NCBI RefSeq assembly: GCF_044784365.2
Contig: NZ_CP173062.2
Source: Cetobacterium_A somerae
Lineage (GTDB): Bacteria > Fusobacteriota > Fusobacteriia > Fusobacteriales > Fusobacteriaceae
DNA length: 64,000 nucleotides
Strand: one strand, 5' to 3'
Shown here: piece by piece, positions 26,740-34,644 of the stretch
Numbering within the stretch: the first letter of the stretch is position 1
Layout: each line of letters opens with the position of its first letter
The notes under the pieces: generated by a model
The model's database searches: none
What the model was told of the DNA's origin: nothing
Seen by the model: only the letters and a program-made list of their open reading frames with translations
Translations under genes and position numbers: made by a program

Positions 26740-27276
26740 ATGAAAAGAATAATAGTATGTGTTCTAGTTATAATATCCACACTATCTTACAGTGAAGGAC
26801 AAGCTAAAAAAAGAGTTGGTCTTTTGTCTGAAAAACAAATGGAAAGTTTGAAAGAAAAAATGAGTAACCTTTTTTCCAAAGAGGATAATTTAGATCAGAT
26901 GATAACTAAACTAAAAAAAGGTGAATTAGGTTATAAAGCTATTTCAACAGAAGAGAATGAAAACTCTTTAAAAATGAAGTTTGTAGTAAATGACAAAGTT
27001 TTACACTACGTTATTTATAAAAATAAAAAATCGTATGAAAAAGATTTAAATAGCTTTCTAAAAGACGATTTCTTTACGCATCTAAAAGAAGAGTCTTTTG
27101 ATAAAAACTATAAATTAATAATGCTAGATCCAGTTATATCATCTCCTACATATGGAAAGTGGTATGCTATTGTAGGGCAAAATCAAATTATAAAAGCATC
27201 TGGAGACGATTTTGATTCAGCTAAAACTAACATTGATGAATTTTACGATAGATTGAAAAAATTAGGAGGAAAATAA
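26740..27276 (+). CDS. Exported protein of unknown function (178 aa)
   Basis: A signal peptide (MKRIIVCVLVIISTLSYS) precedes a charged soluble domain with no recognised family. GGAAGGAG lies before the ATG. It lies 15 bases after the MORN-repeat gene and one base before the next membrane-protein gene, so all are one operon. Confidence 0.65.
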   Translation: MKRIIVCVLVIISTLSYSEGQAKKRVGLLSEKQMESLKEKMSNLFSKEDNLDQMITKLKKGELGYKAISTEENENSLKMKFVVNDKVLHYVIYKNKKSYEKDLNSFLKDDFFTHLKEESFDKNYKLIMLDPVISSPTYGKWYAIVGQNQIIKASGDDFDSAKTNIDEFYDRLKKLGGK

Positions 27277-27277
27277 A

Positions 27278-27646
27278 ATGGGAATCTGGATATTTGTATT
27301 ATCTTTAATTGGTGCTGTTTTAGCTTTTGTACAAAACGATATTTCAACTACAGGGATGGCAATATATATAGCTATAACTATTTTATTAATAAATGTAGCT
27401 ATGGGAAACATAGCTGAAGTTATTAGGAGAACATGTTCACCAGATACAGTTTATTATAATAAAACATCTGAACTGATAAAAACGAAAATATTTTGGAGTG
27501 TGGGAATTCATGCAGGAGCAGTGTTTTTGGGAACATTCTTTGGATTAGGAATACTTGTACGTTTTAATTGGTGGCAAATTTTAGTAGTACTAATACTAGC
27601 AGTAGTAATAGCTTTAGTTTGTGGAGCGATGAATCAACAAGATTAA
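27278..27646 (+). CDS. Small integral membrane protein (122 aa)
   Basis: Four hydrophobic segments (about 1-16, 24-42, 70-90, 98-118) and a cytoplasmic loop with a Cys. Not recognised. It is the last gene of the exported-protein operon, with AGGAGG eleven bases before the ATG, and is followed by a terminator. Confidence 0.65.
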   Translation: MGIWIFVLSLIGAVLAFVQNDISTTGMAIYIAITILLINVAMGNIAEVIRRTCSPDTVYYNKTSELIKTKIFWSVGIHAGAVFLGTFFGLGILVRFNWWQILVVLILAVVIALVCGAMNQQD

Positions 27647-27656
27647 TAAGAGTTTA

Positions 27657-27688
27657 AAAGAGAAGTCCTTAAAAACTTCTCTTTTTTG
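27657..27688 (+). terminator. Terminator after the exported-protein operon
   Basis: A 10-bp stem AAAGAGAAGT / ACTTCTCTTT followed by TTTT. Confidence 0.85.
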
Positions 27689-27695
27689 TTTAAAT

Positions 27696-27768
27696 CCATT
27701 TAAAGTCTCTAGTTATGGTATATTCACTACATAATACTAGAACGTCGATTGTAGGGTACTTTAAATGG
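27696..27768. repeat. Spaced 11-bp inverted repeat beyond rep
   Basis: CCATTTAAAGT (27696-27706) and ACTTTAAATGG (27758-27768) are perfect inverted copies 51 bases apart, just past the 3' end of rep. A related GTCGATT..ACTTTAAAT string occurs both here and near 29530 on the far side of rep. Confidence 0.6.
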
Positions 27769-27795
27769 CTTTATAGGGTATTTTAATAGTAGATT

Positions 27796-28818
27796 CTATT
27801 CAAACTTATAATATTCAACTAAGCTCTTTGCCATTTTAATAAATTCTTTGTCAGCATCAATATGACATCCATAAAACTCCATGTGTCGTTCTTTAACATA
27901 CTCTTTTATTCTTTGAAAAGCTGTGTCATAAGAAGAAGATTTTGAATAAAATTTCTTGAGAGCTATTTTTAAGCTTTTTAAAGTAAATTTACAATTATAT
28001 TTTTCAGCTATTAATAATCTTTTATTTTTATAGTTCTTTAAATGTTTAAGCCATATTTTAGATTCATTTATTTGAATATCCGTCAATAAATCACCAAACT
28101 CTAAATTTCCTCTTTCAGAAAGTTTAGCATCAAATAAATTTTTAAATAGGTAATTTAAATAATCATCCTTATATTCATTAAAAATATCAAAGTCAATAAA
28201 TTCATCCAAAGTCATAGGGGCTCGTTTAATTCGCTTTGATACCTCTATTCTAATTCTTCTAGGTAAATCAGGGTGGTTTTTAAGTATAGATTTATAGTTG
28301 TAGTTATGAGAATCCTTAAACCTCTTGTCTTGATTATAAATAACAATCTTGCTATTGCAATTTTTTAAAGTAGTAGAGTTAGCAAAAGTTAAAGTTTCTA
28401 TTTTATCTTCTGTAAATTCATTAATAGATTTAACTAAAAAGCTCTCATTATTTTTAGCAAAAATTTGAGCCATTTTATAAAAAATATGCTTGTACCCTGA
28501 GAACTTCATATTTTTAGGCATATAATATGTGAATGGAATATCAACTCTTAAAATTCTAATTTCTAAATCCTCCTTTGGTCTAAGTTTGTTTAAAATTCTA
28601 TAAATTTTATAATTGCACTCATGTGGAATGTTACTATCCATAACTAAGTAAGCATTACTGTCATCCATAAATTTAGGGTATGAAATTTTAAGGATAATAG
28701 CATTATCCGAATCCCTTTTAGCTCTAGTCACTTTTAAAAATTTATGTCGCTCAATTGATTTAATCTCCTTGTCTGTAAATTTTGCTTCTGATTTAATTTT
28801 GATGCTTATTGTATCCAT
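27796..28818 (-). CDS. Probable rolling-circle replication initiator / relaxase-like Rep
   Basis: The 340-residue protein resembles phage and plasmid Rep proteins of the II/X (Rep_trans-like) type. It has LRVDIPFTYYM in place of the RxDxxxD strand, TLTFANSTTLKNCNSKIVIYNQDKRF (the catalytic-domain FxxR...YnK segment) and LPRRIRIEVSKRIKR. I cannot assign the nicking Tyr or the His ligands with certainty. It lies beside a 1.1-kb structured non-coding region, the expected place for an origin or transfer origin. An AACCTCC (GGAGGTT) site lies before the ATG, and a leftward terminator lies only 55 bases upstream. Confidence 0.55.
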   Translation of the reverse strand: MDTISIKIKSEAKFTDKEIKSIERHKFLKVTRAKRDSDNAIILKISYPKFMDDSNAYLVMDSNIPHECNYKIYRILNKLRPKEDLEIRILRVDIPFTYYMPKNMKFSGYKHIFYKMAQIFAKNNESFLVKSINEFTEDKIETLTFANSTTLKNCNSKIVIYNQDKRFKDSHNYNYKSILKNHPDLPRRIRIEVSKRIKRAPMTLDEFIDFDIFNEYKDDYLNYLFKNLFDAKLSERGNLEFGDLLTDIQINESKIWLKHLKNYKNKRLLIAEKYNCKFTLKSLKIALKKFYSKSSSYDTAFQRIKEYVKERHMEFYGCHIDADKEFIKMAKSLVEYYKFE

Positions 28819-28870
28819 AAAAACCTCCGATTATTTTGTATTCAAAGTATTGTTATGGTTTTTTAACAAA

Positions 28871-28903
28871 ATAAAAAAACCGCTCATCAAGTGAGCAGTT
28901 TTC
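28871..28903 (-). terminator. Leftward terminator or attenuator just upstream of rep
   Basis: Read on the minus strand, AAACTGCTCA, a five-base loop, TGAGCGGTTT and then T7-ATTTT form a canonical terminator (one internal mismatch). It would end minus-strand transcripts coming from the non-coding region before they reach rep. Confidence 0.75.
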
Positions 28904-29072
28904 AAAAATGGAATTTTGATATAAAATTAATAAACCTTGATAAACCCCTCTAAAACCTTGTATAACAGCCAAAGTGGTAAAAGTAAAAAATATTTTTAAA
29001 AGTTTTAAAATCAACTCACTATAAATCAGTGTACATATAATTATAACTAAACATACAAATCATAGTTAATAT

Positions 29073-29174
29073 TAATAATAATTATTGCTGATACCTTAGT
29101 ACAGCAATAAAGGAATTGCTAGAGACACGTAGTACTAAAACGCAGTGGCGATATAGCAATTACGATTATTATTA
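29073..29174. ncRNA. Structured element A: three-way junction with conserved loops
   Basis: Outer stem TAATAATAAT (29073-29082) with ATTATTATTA (29165-29174). Arm 2 is TTGCTG / CAGCAA closing the loop ATACCTTAGTA (29091-29101). Arm 3 is AATTGCTA (29114-29121) with TAGCAATT (29154-29161), holding an apical GTAGTACTAAAACGCA. TTAGTA of loop 2 is complementary to TACTAA of loop 3. A second copy with different stem sequences lies at 29313-29421. Whether it acts as RNA or single-stranded DNA is unknown. Confidence 0.6.
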
Positions 29175-29235
29175 TATATCTTAATAAACTAAATTAAAGT
29201 TCAAGATTTTTTAATTTGAGATAATTATATATAAT

Positions 29236-29268
29236 CTAGTGACAATTCCCGAAGGGGATTGGAACTAG
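29236..29268. other. Hairpin between the two structured elements
   Basis: CAATTCCC (29243-29250) pairs with GGGGATTG (29254-29261) around a GAA loop. A GA/GA internal loop and an outer CTAGT / ACTAG stem extend it. It is GC-richer than its surroundings. Confidence 0.6.
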
Positions 29269-29312
29269 TATTAATATAATATATATAATAATATAGATAT
29301 AGTATATTTTAC

Positions 29313-29421
29313 TTATAATAATTATGTTAATACCTTAGTATTACATAATAGTGATTTACGTATAGTGTTATGGAGTACCAAACGTAATAACACACTCTTT
29401 TAGTAAATCACGGTATTATAA
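29313..29421. ncRNA. Structured element B: second three-way junction
   Basis: Outer stem TTATAATA (29313-29320) with TATTATAA (29414-29421). Arm 2 uses ATGTTA / TTACAT (one mismatch) around the identical loop ATACCTTAGTA (29330-29340). Arm 3 is GTGATTTA (29351-29358) with TAAATCAC (29404-29411), extended by GTGTTAT / ATAACAC around GGAGTACCAAACGTA. Stem sequences differ from element A while pairing is kept. Confidence 0.6.
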
Positions 29422-29739
29422 TAAAATCTTAATGAAATAATACAAGAATAGAAAAACATTCAAATCTCTATTTAAAAGCCAAAAATAAGCACCTATGGAT
29501 ATTTTACCAATAAAGTCCATGAAGTCGATTTAAACCCACTTTAAATCAATTCTAGAGGCATTATTTTAACAACTAGCCAGTATATTTAAAATATAAAATT
29601 CAATTGAAAAAGCATTAGATTTTAACAACAACATTTTGTAATTAAGAAACACATTTAGAATTGTCAAATAAGAGAATAAGAAAAACCAAGACTTCAAGAT
29701 GTTATGATATATGTATAAATTATACTGTATCTTATTAAG

Positions 29740-29768
29740 TTATTACCTATACAAAGTATAGGTAATAA
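29740..29768. repeat. 12-bp perfect inverted repeat
   Basis: TTATTACCTATA / TATAGGTAATAA with loop CAAAG, about 150 bases upstream of the HU gene. There is no strong T tract, so a protein-binding site is as likely as a terminator. Confidence 0.6.
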
Positions 29769-29916
29769 AAATATATTTGTCAAGGTTAAAATAATGAAAA
29801 GTATGTTATTTTATTTTTGATGGAAATTTATAATTTATAGAATCTCTTGAAAAAACTAAAGTTATGAACTATACTCTAGTAAAAATGTTAAACTAACTAA
29901 TAAAGGGGAGATAACT

Positions 29917-30195
29917 ATGACTAAACAAGAGTTTATAGCTTTATATCAAGAGAAAATGGAAATAACAGGAAAGAAGGAAGCTGAGAGATTAGTAAATGGA
30001 TTCTTTTCAACTATAGAAGAGGTTTTAGTAAAAGGTGACGATTTATCGGTATTAGGATTTGGAAAATTTGAAACTACAACTCAATCAGCAAGAACTTGTA
30101 GAAATCCACAAACAGGAGAAGAAATAAAAGTACCAGAGAAGAAAGTAGTTAAATTTAGAGTTGGGAAAAGTTTAGCTGAAAAAGTAGCAAAATAA
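29917..30195 (+). CDS. HU/IHF-family DNA-binding protein
   Basis: The 92-residue protein has the family signature GFGKFETTTQSARTCRNPQTG and a basic beta arm. HU bends DNA and could aid integrase or Rep complexes of the element. AAAGGGGAG precedes the ATG. It is monocistronic with a terminator 12 bases after the stop. Confidence 0.92.
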   Translation: MTKQEFIALYQEKMEITGKKEAERLVNGFFSTIEEVLVKGDDLSVLGFGKFETTTQSARTCRNPQTGEEIKVPEKKVVKFRVGKSLAEKVAK

Positions 30196-30206
30196 TATAT
30201 TTATAG

Positions 30207-30240
30207 AAATAGTTGGTATGTGATGTATCAACTATTTTTT
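30207..30240 (+). terminator. Terminator after the HU gene
   Basis: Stem AAATAGTTG / CAACTATTT followed by TTTT. Confidence 0.75.
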
Positions 30241-30322
30241 TATTGCAGATTTAATGAAAAATGAGTTAATATAAAGGACAATCTAATTTTATATTCATTT
30301 GAATAACTAAATACTAAAAGAG

Positions 30323-30351
30323 TAACAGAGCTAGAACTCTGTTATTTTTTT
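30323..30351 (+). terminator. Hairpin in the leader of the lipase operon
   Basis: An 8-bp stem TAACAGAG / CTCTGTTA followed by T7. It lies 29 bases before the first gene of the lipase operon. It may be an attenuator or the end of a short upstream transcript. Confidence 0.7.
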
Positions 30352-30379
30352 AGTAATTAAAGAATTGAAAGGGGTATTT

Positions 30380-31261
30380 ATGACAAAGAATAGAAAAATT
30401 TTGATAGGAATAATTGGAACTGCTCTTTTTGGAATAGTTTTTTCATTTATTCAAAAACCTCTCAATAATAGAAAAGTATTGAATGTAATACGAAAAGAAA
30501 TCCCAGATGATAACTTTTATTTTATTAGAGGATTAGATAGAGATAGAAGTTTAAGTACAAATATACGATATAGGGGTATTGTATATAGTGATAAGTTAAA
30601 ACAAGCTGAATCTTTTAGTGGTATTCAAGTTGCTTTGGAAGATATGGACGAACTGTGGAAATATAAAGAATCATTTAAAAGACAATATGAAGGAGCATTA
30701 GCTTATCCTTTAGCAACAGCTCCAATGAAGGAGAATGCTAAAAAAATATTTGGTAATGATATTATAGTCTATGTGGACTTTCCTATGATTTGGGATTTAA
30801 AAGCTCAAACAGAATTTGTAGAAAATAATATAGGAAAAGAAACAGATCAAATAGCCAATATGACAGGATATATAGATGTATTTGTTGATGATATTACAAA
30901 AGTGGATATTGATGAATATAAAAAGAAACTTTTTGATCTTCATCAAACTTTATATAAAACTTATCATATTGACGCAATACTTTATATGAATTTAAGAGAT
31001 AGAAAATATTTAACTTATGAAAAAATAGACTCTAATATATTTTATATTTTTAGAAACGAACCTAAAGTAATAGAATTATTAAAAAAATATAAGGAAAATG
31101 GGAATTTAAATGTCGTTGAAATTGGATATTTAACAAATTATTTTGTAGCTCCGTTTAGAAACTACACGCTTCCTAGAATAAAATTTGAAATTACATACAA
31201 ACGAAATGATTATAAAAAAGTTAATGTTATACTTCCAAAGGAGATGAAAAAAAATGATTAA
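30380..31261 (+). CDS. Membrane-anchored protein of unknown function (293 aa)
   Basis: ATG 30380 follows AAAGGGG. The N-terminus is a single signal anchor (ILIGIIGTALFGIVFSFI) after a basic MTKNRK. The remainder is soluble with mixed alpha/beta character. No family recognised. Its 3' end overlaps the lipase ORF by eight bases, so the two are coupled. A role as anchor, chaperone or immunity partner of the lipase is inference from context. Confidence 0.55.
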   Translation: MTKNRKILIGIIGTALFGIVFSFIQKPLNNRKVLNVIRKEIPDDNFYFIRGLDRDRSLSTNIRYRGIVYSDKLKQAESFSGIQVALEDMDELWKYKESFKRQYEGALAYPLATAPMKENAKKIFGNDIIVYVDFPMIWDLKAQTEFVENNIGKETDQIANMTGYIDVFVDDITKVDIDEYKKKLFDLHQTLYKTYHIDAILYMNLRDRKYLTYEKIDSNIFYIFRNEPKVIELLKKYKENGNLNVVEIGYLTNYFVAPFRNYTLPRIKFEITYKRNDYKKVNVILPKEMKKND

Positions 31262-33053
31262 AGATATTGAATTTGCTTTCTTTTCACAATTATCATATTT
31301 GAATTGGAATAATTTAAATAATATTGATTTCAAAACTATTGAATCTTACAAGGATAAAAAATTTATGAGTTTTTTAAATAGTGATGATATTTGGAATGAA
31401 ATAAAAATAAACAATTTAGAACCTATAAATTCTCCTAATGGGATTCCTATGTATCAAGAAGAAGACAAAAGACTTTTGGGAGTTTTTGGAATAGAAACTG
31501 AGTCCGTTATAGATGAAAAAAATAAAAAGCAAACTAAAATAAAACCTTTATATAATTTTGATGGATGGCAATTTATATACAGTGCTGATAAAACAAAATT
31601 ATACAAAGATAAATATAACTTAGATGATGTTGAGGATGATGGATTTTTTGCGTGTGCTTTTATGAAAGATGATGATATTGTTATTGCTTATCGTGGTACA
31701 GAAATAACAATAAAAGATTTTTTAACTGATTTAGAAATTGGATTTTTAAATAATAATCACTCTCAATTAGTTAGCACACATCTTTTTTTAGAATATATAA
31801 AATCACTTTATCCAAATGTTGCAGATAATAATATACATTTAACAGGACATAGTTTAGGTGGATGTCTTGCTCAATATGCTTTTATTTCTAGTGATAAAAA
31901 ACATAAAACGATTACATGGAATGCATTAGGAGTTGGAAAATACCGAAATATTTTTAAAATAACTGCATTAGAAGCAAATGAAAACACTATGAGTTATTTA
32001 AAAAAATTATCGAATCATCTTCATATTACAGAAACTGCTCAAAAAATTGTAAGTGAATTTATTACAAAAGATGAGAATATTATGTTAAAAACAGAAGAAG
32101 AGGATAAAATAAAATTATATAATATAATTAATAATGGAATTCAAAGAAATCCATTTTATGAAGTTGATTTAAACTCTAAAATTAAATCAATTTCTTTAGA
32201 CATTTATTGGTATTTTAAAAGTGTTTTCAAAATACAAAGTTCTCTAAATAAAGCTTCTGAAAATATAACAAATTATTTTAACGCTTTAGATTGGACAGCT
32301 AATATTCAAACAAGAGAAGGACGTTGTATTGAGGTTTTAACGGGAACTGAAGCTTCAAATGAATCAACTAATGATACAATGAAAAGAGTAATATCTGAAA
32401 TGTGTAAACTAAATTTAGTTGATATTAAGTTTAATGGAATTAAATCTCCAGAGGTCAAAGTTTTTCCTTACCACGGTGTTAATGACTTCTTATTATATAT
32501 GGATTCTAACGGTATGATTCAAGCAGGAAAATATAATATAATCTTTACTAAGAATTTAGTAAAAACTTTATATAACTATGTTAAAAAAACCGATTCCAAA
32601 AGAAAAGGTACTGATAAATATTTGGATATATTTGTTAAAGGAACAAGCAATAAAACTGAACAAGTTAAACCCTTTGATAAGTTTCATATGACTTGTAGTA
32701 GGGCGAAACTTTTTGGTCCTAAAATATCAATCATTAGTGAAGCAAACGTTAAATATGTAACATCAGCTATTGAATCTTTAAAACCATGTGTTGAAGAATA
32801 TATTAATTATAGGGAATACTCAAAAGAAGAAAAAGAAAAAAATTTTCCAGAAATAGCGGTTTATACAATCGGTCATTTGTCAAATGTGGATAATTTAGCA
32901 GGGATACAAGGTGGAGAACCTACACAACTTATAAAAATAGAGAAACCTGAACCAAAAGAAGAGGAGCCAGTTGCTAAAGTACAACCAAAAGAAGAAGATA
33001 AATATACAATTAAAGAGGGAAATGCAACTGTAACAATCCATCATTTATGCTAA
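31254..33053 (+). CDS. Class 3-type lipase/phospholipase (599 aa)
   Basis: An alpha/beta-hydrolase core is evident: the nucleophile elbow GHSLGG at 198-203 (Ser200), followed by AQYAFIS and then TWNALGVG. FACAFMKDDDIVIAYRGTE precedes it, matching Lipase_3/Mbeg1-like enzymes. No signal peptide. The C-terminus is a proline/glutamate-rich tail (EKPEPKEEEPVAKVQPKEED). The 599-residue length leaves about 200 uncharacterised residues after the core. As mobile-element cargo between a membrane protein and an orphan gene it could be a membrane-attacking effector of a toxin or anti-phage system. Confidence 0.7.
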   Translation: MIKDIEFAFFSQLSYLNWNNLNNIDFKTIESYKDKKFMSFLNSDDIWNEIKINNLEPINSPNGIPMYQEEDKRLLGVFGIETESVIDEKNKKQTKIKPLYNFDGWQFIYSADKTKLYKDKYNLDDVEDDGFFACAFMKDDDIVIAYRGTEITIKDFLTDLEIGFLNNNHSQLVSTHLFLEYIKSLYPNVADNNIHLTGHSLGGCLAQYAFISSDKKHKTITWNALGVGKYRNIFKITALEANENTMSYLKKLSNHLHITETAQKIVSEFITKDENIMLKTEEEDKIKLYNIINNGIQRNPFYEVDLNSKIKSISLDIYWYFKSVFKIQSSLNKASENITNYFNALDWTANIQTREGRCIEVLTGTEASNESTNDTMKRVISEMCKLNLVDIKFNGIKSPEVKVFPYHGVNDFLLYMDSNGMIQAGKYNIIFTKNLVKTLYNYVKKTDSKRKGTDKYLDIFVKGTSNKTEQVKPFDKFHMTCSRAKLFGPKISIISEANVKYVTSAIESLKPCVEEYINYREYSKEEKEKNFPEIAVYTIGHLSNVDNLAGIQGGEPTQLIKIEKPEPKEEEPVAKVQPKEEDKYTIKEGNATVTIHHLC

Positions 33054-33073
33054 AATTAAGGAGATAACAGATT

Positions 33074-33685
33074 ATGAAAGCAAGATTATATATTTTAAAT
33101 GGAGATATTGGAGTAGAGTTAAAAGAGTTGTCAGCAATAGAAAAAGAAGATATACTAATATCTAGTGATGAAATTTCTTCATATACGATAAAATATGACC
33201 CTATAGATAGTAAAGCTGAATGTAATGTTCCAGTTAATGTATCATATATTATAAAAGGAAAAATTATATCAGAAGTAAAAGACACAGAAAAAAAGAATAG
33301 TGATTTTTTACTTGGTAACACAGAGTTTGATAGTTCTTGGAGTAAAATTCCACAAAATTATTATGACGATGTAAGGAAGTTAGTGACTACTACATATTCT
33401 GGTTTAAATTTATCTCCAGAGACTTTAAACGATAACGTAACTAAATTGAATTCAAGAAATCTAATAAAATTAAAATATTGGATGGAAGCTTTCTTTAAAG
33501 TTCCAGAAAGAACAGCAATATTGGAACTTATTAAAAATGGTTATACAGAACTACATGTGTTAGAAAATGCCTATGCATATTTACTTGAAGAAAAAGGAAC
33601 TACGGGTGATGGTAATGGGGAATTTAATTTAGTAATCAAACAAAAGAAAAGATTTGATAAAAAATATATTGTGAGTATATCATAA
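33074..33685 (+). CDS. Unknown 203-aa protein, third gene of the lipase operon
   Basis: Not recognised. Predicted soluble; N-terminal beta-rich half (RLYILNGDIGVELKEL...SYIIKGKIISEV), C-terminal helical half. It follows the lipase by 20 bases, with AAGGAG before the ATG. Candidate immunity or regulator of the lipase by position only. Confidence 0.5.
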   Translation: MKARLYILNGDIGVELKELSAIEKEDILISSDEISSYTIKYDPIDSKAECNVPVNVSYIIKGKIISEVKDTEKKNSDFLLGNTEFDSSWSKIPQNYYDDVRKLVTTTYSGLNLSPETLNDNVTKLNSRNLIKLKYWMEAFFKVPERTAILELIKNGYTELHVLENAYAYLLEEKGTTGDGNGEFNLVIKQKKRFDKKYIVSIS

Positions 33686-33792
33686 AAGGAGTTGATCTAA
33701 ATGATTAATATTAAGTAGAGTAAGTATTAACTAATTAAAAATAATTTGACTAGTCTTTAGATAAGAGTAGCAGATGTTAAGAAGGAGGATTT

Positions 33793-34545
33793 ATGATTGA
33801 TAAAGTTGGATTTGAATTACTCAAGAGAATGTTAGGACCGGGAGCAGATGCTTTTGGTGAAAATTTTGGTATAATGATAAAAGGACTGACTATTGGAATG
33901 GCATTTTGGGGGGAAGGAAGAGTAGCAATTTATGAAGAAAAAATGAAGGAATTTTTAGAACAGACTAAAGTTAAGAAAAGTAAAATTAACAAAAAAACTG
34001 ATCCGGATATAAATATAGCAGGTCCAGTTTTTGATGCAAGTTTTTATTATTTTGATAAAAAGTATTATAGAGAGTTATTTTCAAATTTACTTGCAAATGC
34101 ATCGAATGAGGAAAAACAAAATATTATTCATCCATCCTTTGTGGATATAATCAAACAATTATCACCATTGGAGTCTAAAATATTAAATACTTTTTCAAAA
34201 TCTTTCATGAGTTGTTATCCTTTAGCTATATTTAAAGGATTTGATTCTAAAGGACGGGTAACTCCGTACTATACATATTTTATTGATTTTTTAGAAGAGA
34301 ATTCAAAATTTGGAATTAACGATACAGAGAGATATCAAATTTCAATTGAAAATTTAGTAAGGTTAGGATTGTTACAAAAGAGGAGCGATATAATACAAGC
34401 AAATTATGATTATAATAAATTTAAAAATAATTTAAGATATAAAGTGATTGAAGTAGAGAATCCTAATGAAATATTAAAATTAGAAAGGTATAGAATAGAA
34501 TTGACTTTACTAGGAAGAGATTTCGTAGAGTGTTGTTGTAAATAA
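33793..34545 (+). CDS. Abi-alpha (DUF4393) abortive-infection protein
   Basis: The 250-residue protein has the family's core: PDINIAGPVFDASFYYFDK, YRELFSNLLANA and IHPSFVDIIKQLSPLE. The N-terminal GADAFGENFGIMIKGL and the family's usual length agree. DUF4393 proteins are associated with abortive infection. AAGGAGG precedes the ATG. Monocistronic, ending in a hairpin. Confidence 0.85.
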   Translation: MIDKVGFELLKRMLGPGADAFGENFGIMIKGLTIGMAFWGEGRVAIYEEKMKEFLEQTKVKKSKINKKTDPDINIAGPVFDASFYYFDKKYYRELFSNLLANASNEEKQNIIHPSFVDIIKQLSPLESKILNTFSKSFMSCYPLAIFKGFDSKGRVTPYYTYFIDFLEENSKFGINDTERYQISIENLVRLGLLQKRSDIIQANYDYNKFKNNLRYKVIEVENPNEILKLERYRIELTLLGRDFVECCCK

Positions 34546-34560
34546 TTAAAAAGTATTTAT

Positions 34561-34587
34561 GGGAGCTATTATAGCTCCTTTTATTTT
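34561..34587 (+). terminator. Terminator after the Abi-alpha gene
   Basis: Stem GGAGCT / AGCTCC followed by TTTTATTTTT. Confidence 0.65.
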
Positions 34588-34644
34588 TAGTTAAAGTCAT
34601 GGTATTATATAAAAAGAAAAATAAAAAATATGAGGATGGAAATT

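Larger units (their letters stand above)
28904..29916. other. 1-kb non-coding structured region, candidate replication or transfer origin
   Basis: No credible ORF on either strand. It is very AT-rich and holds two paralogous three-way-junction structures, a GAA-capped hairpin between them, a 12-bp perfect inverted repeat near the HU gene, and short AAACCTTG direct repeats near 28933 and 28955. Position between rep and an HU gene suggests origin function; this is inference. Confidence 0.5.

Noticed and set aside
29073..29421. tRNAs or hammerhead ribozymes in the structured region
   Set aside because: No T-loop, anticodon arm or CCA-type acceptor, and no CUGAUGA/GAAA catalytic core at the junctions.
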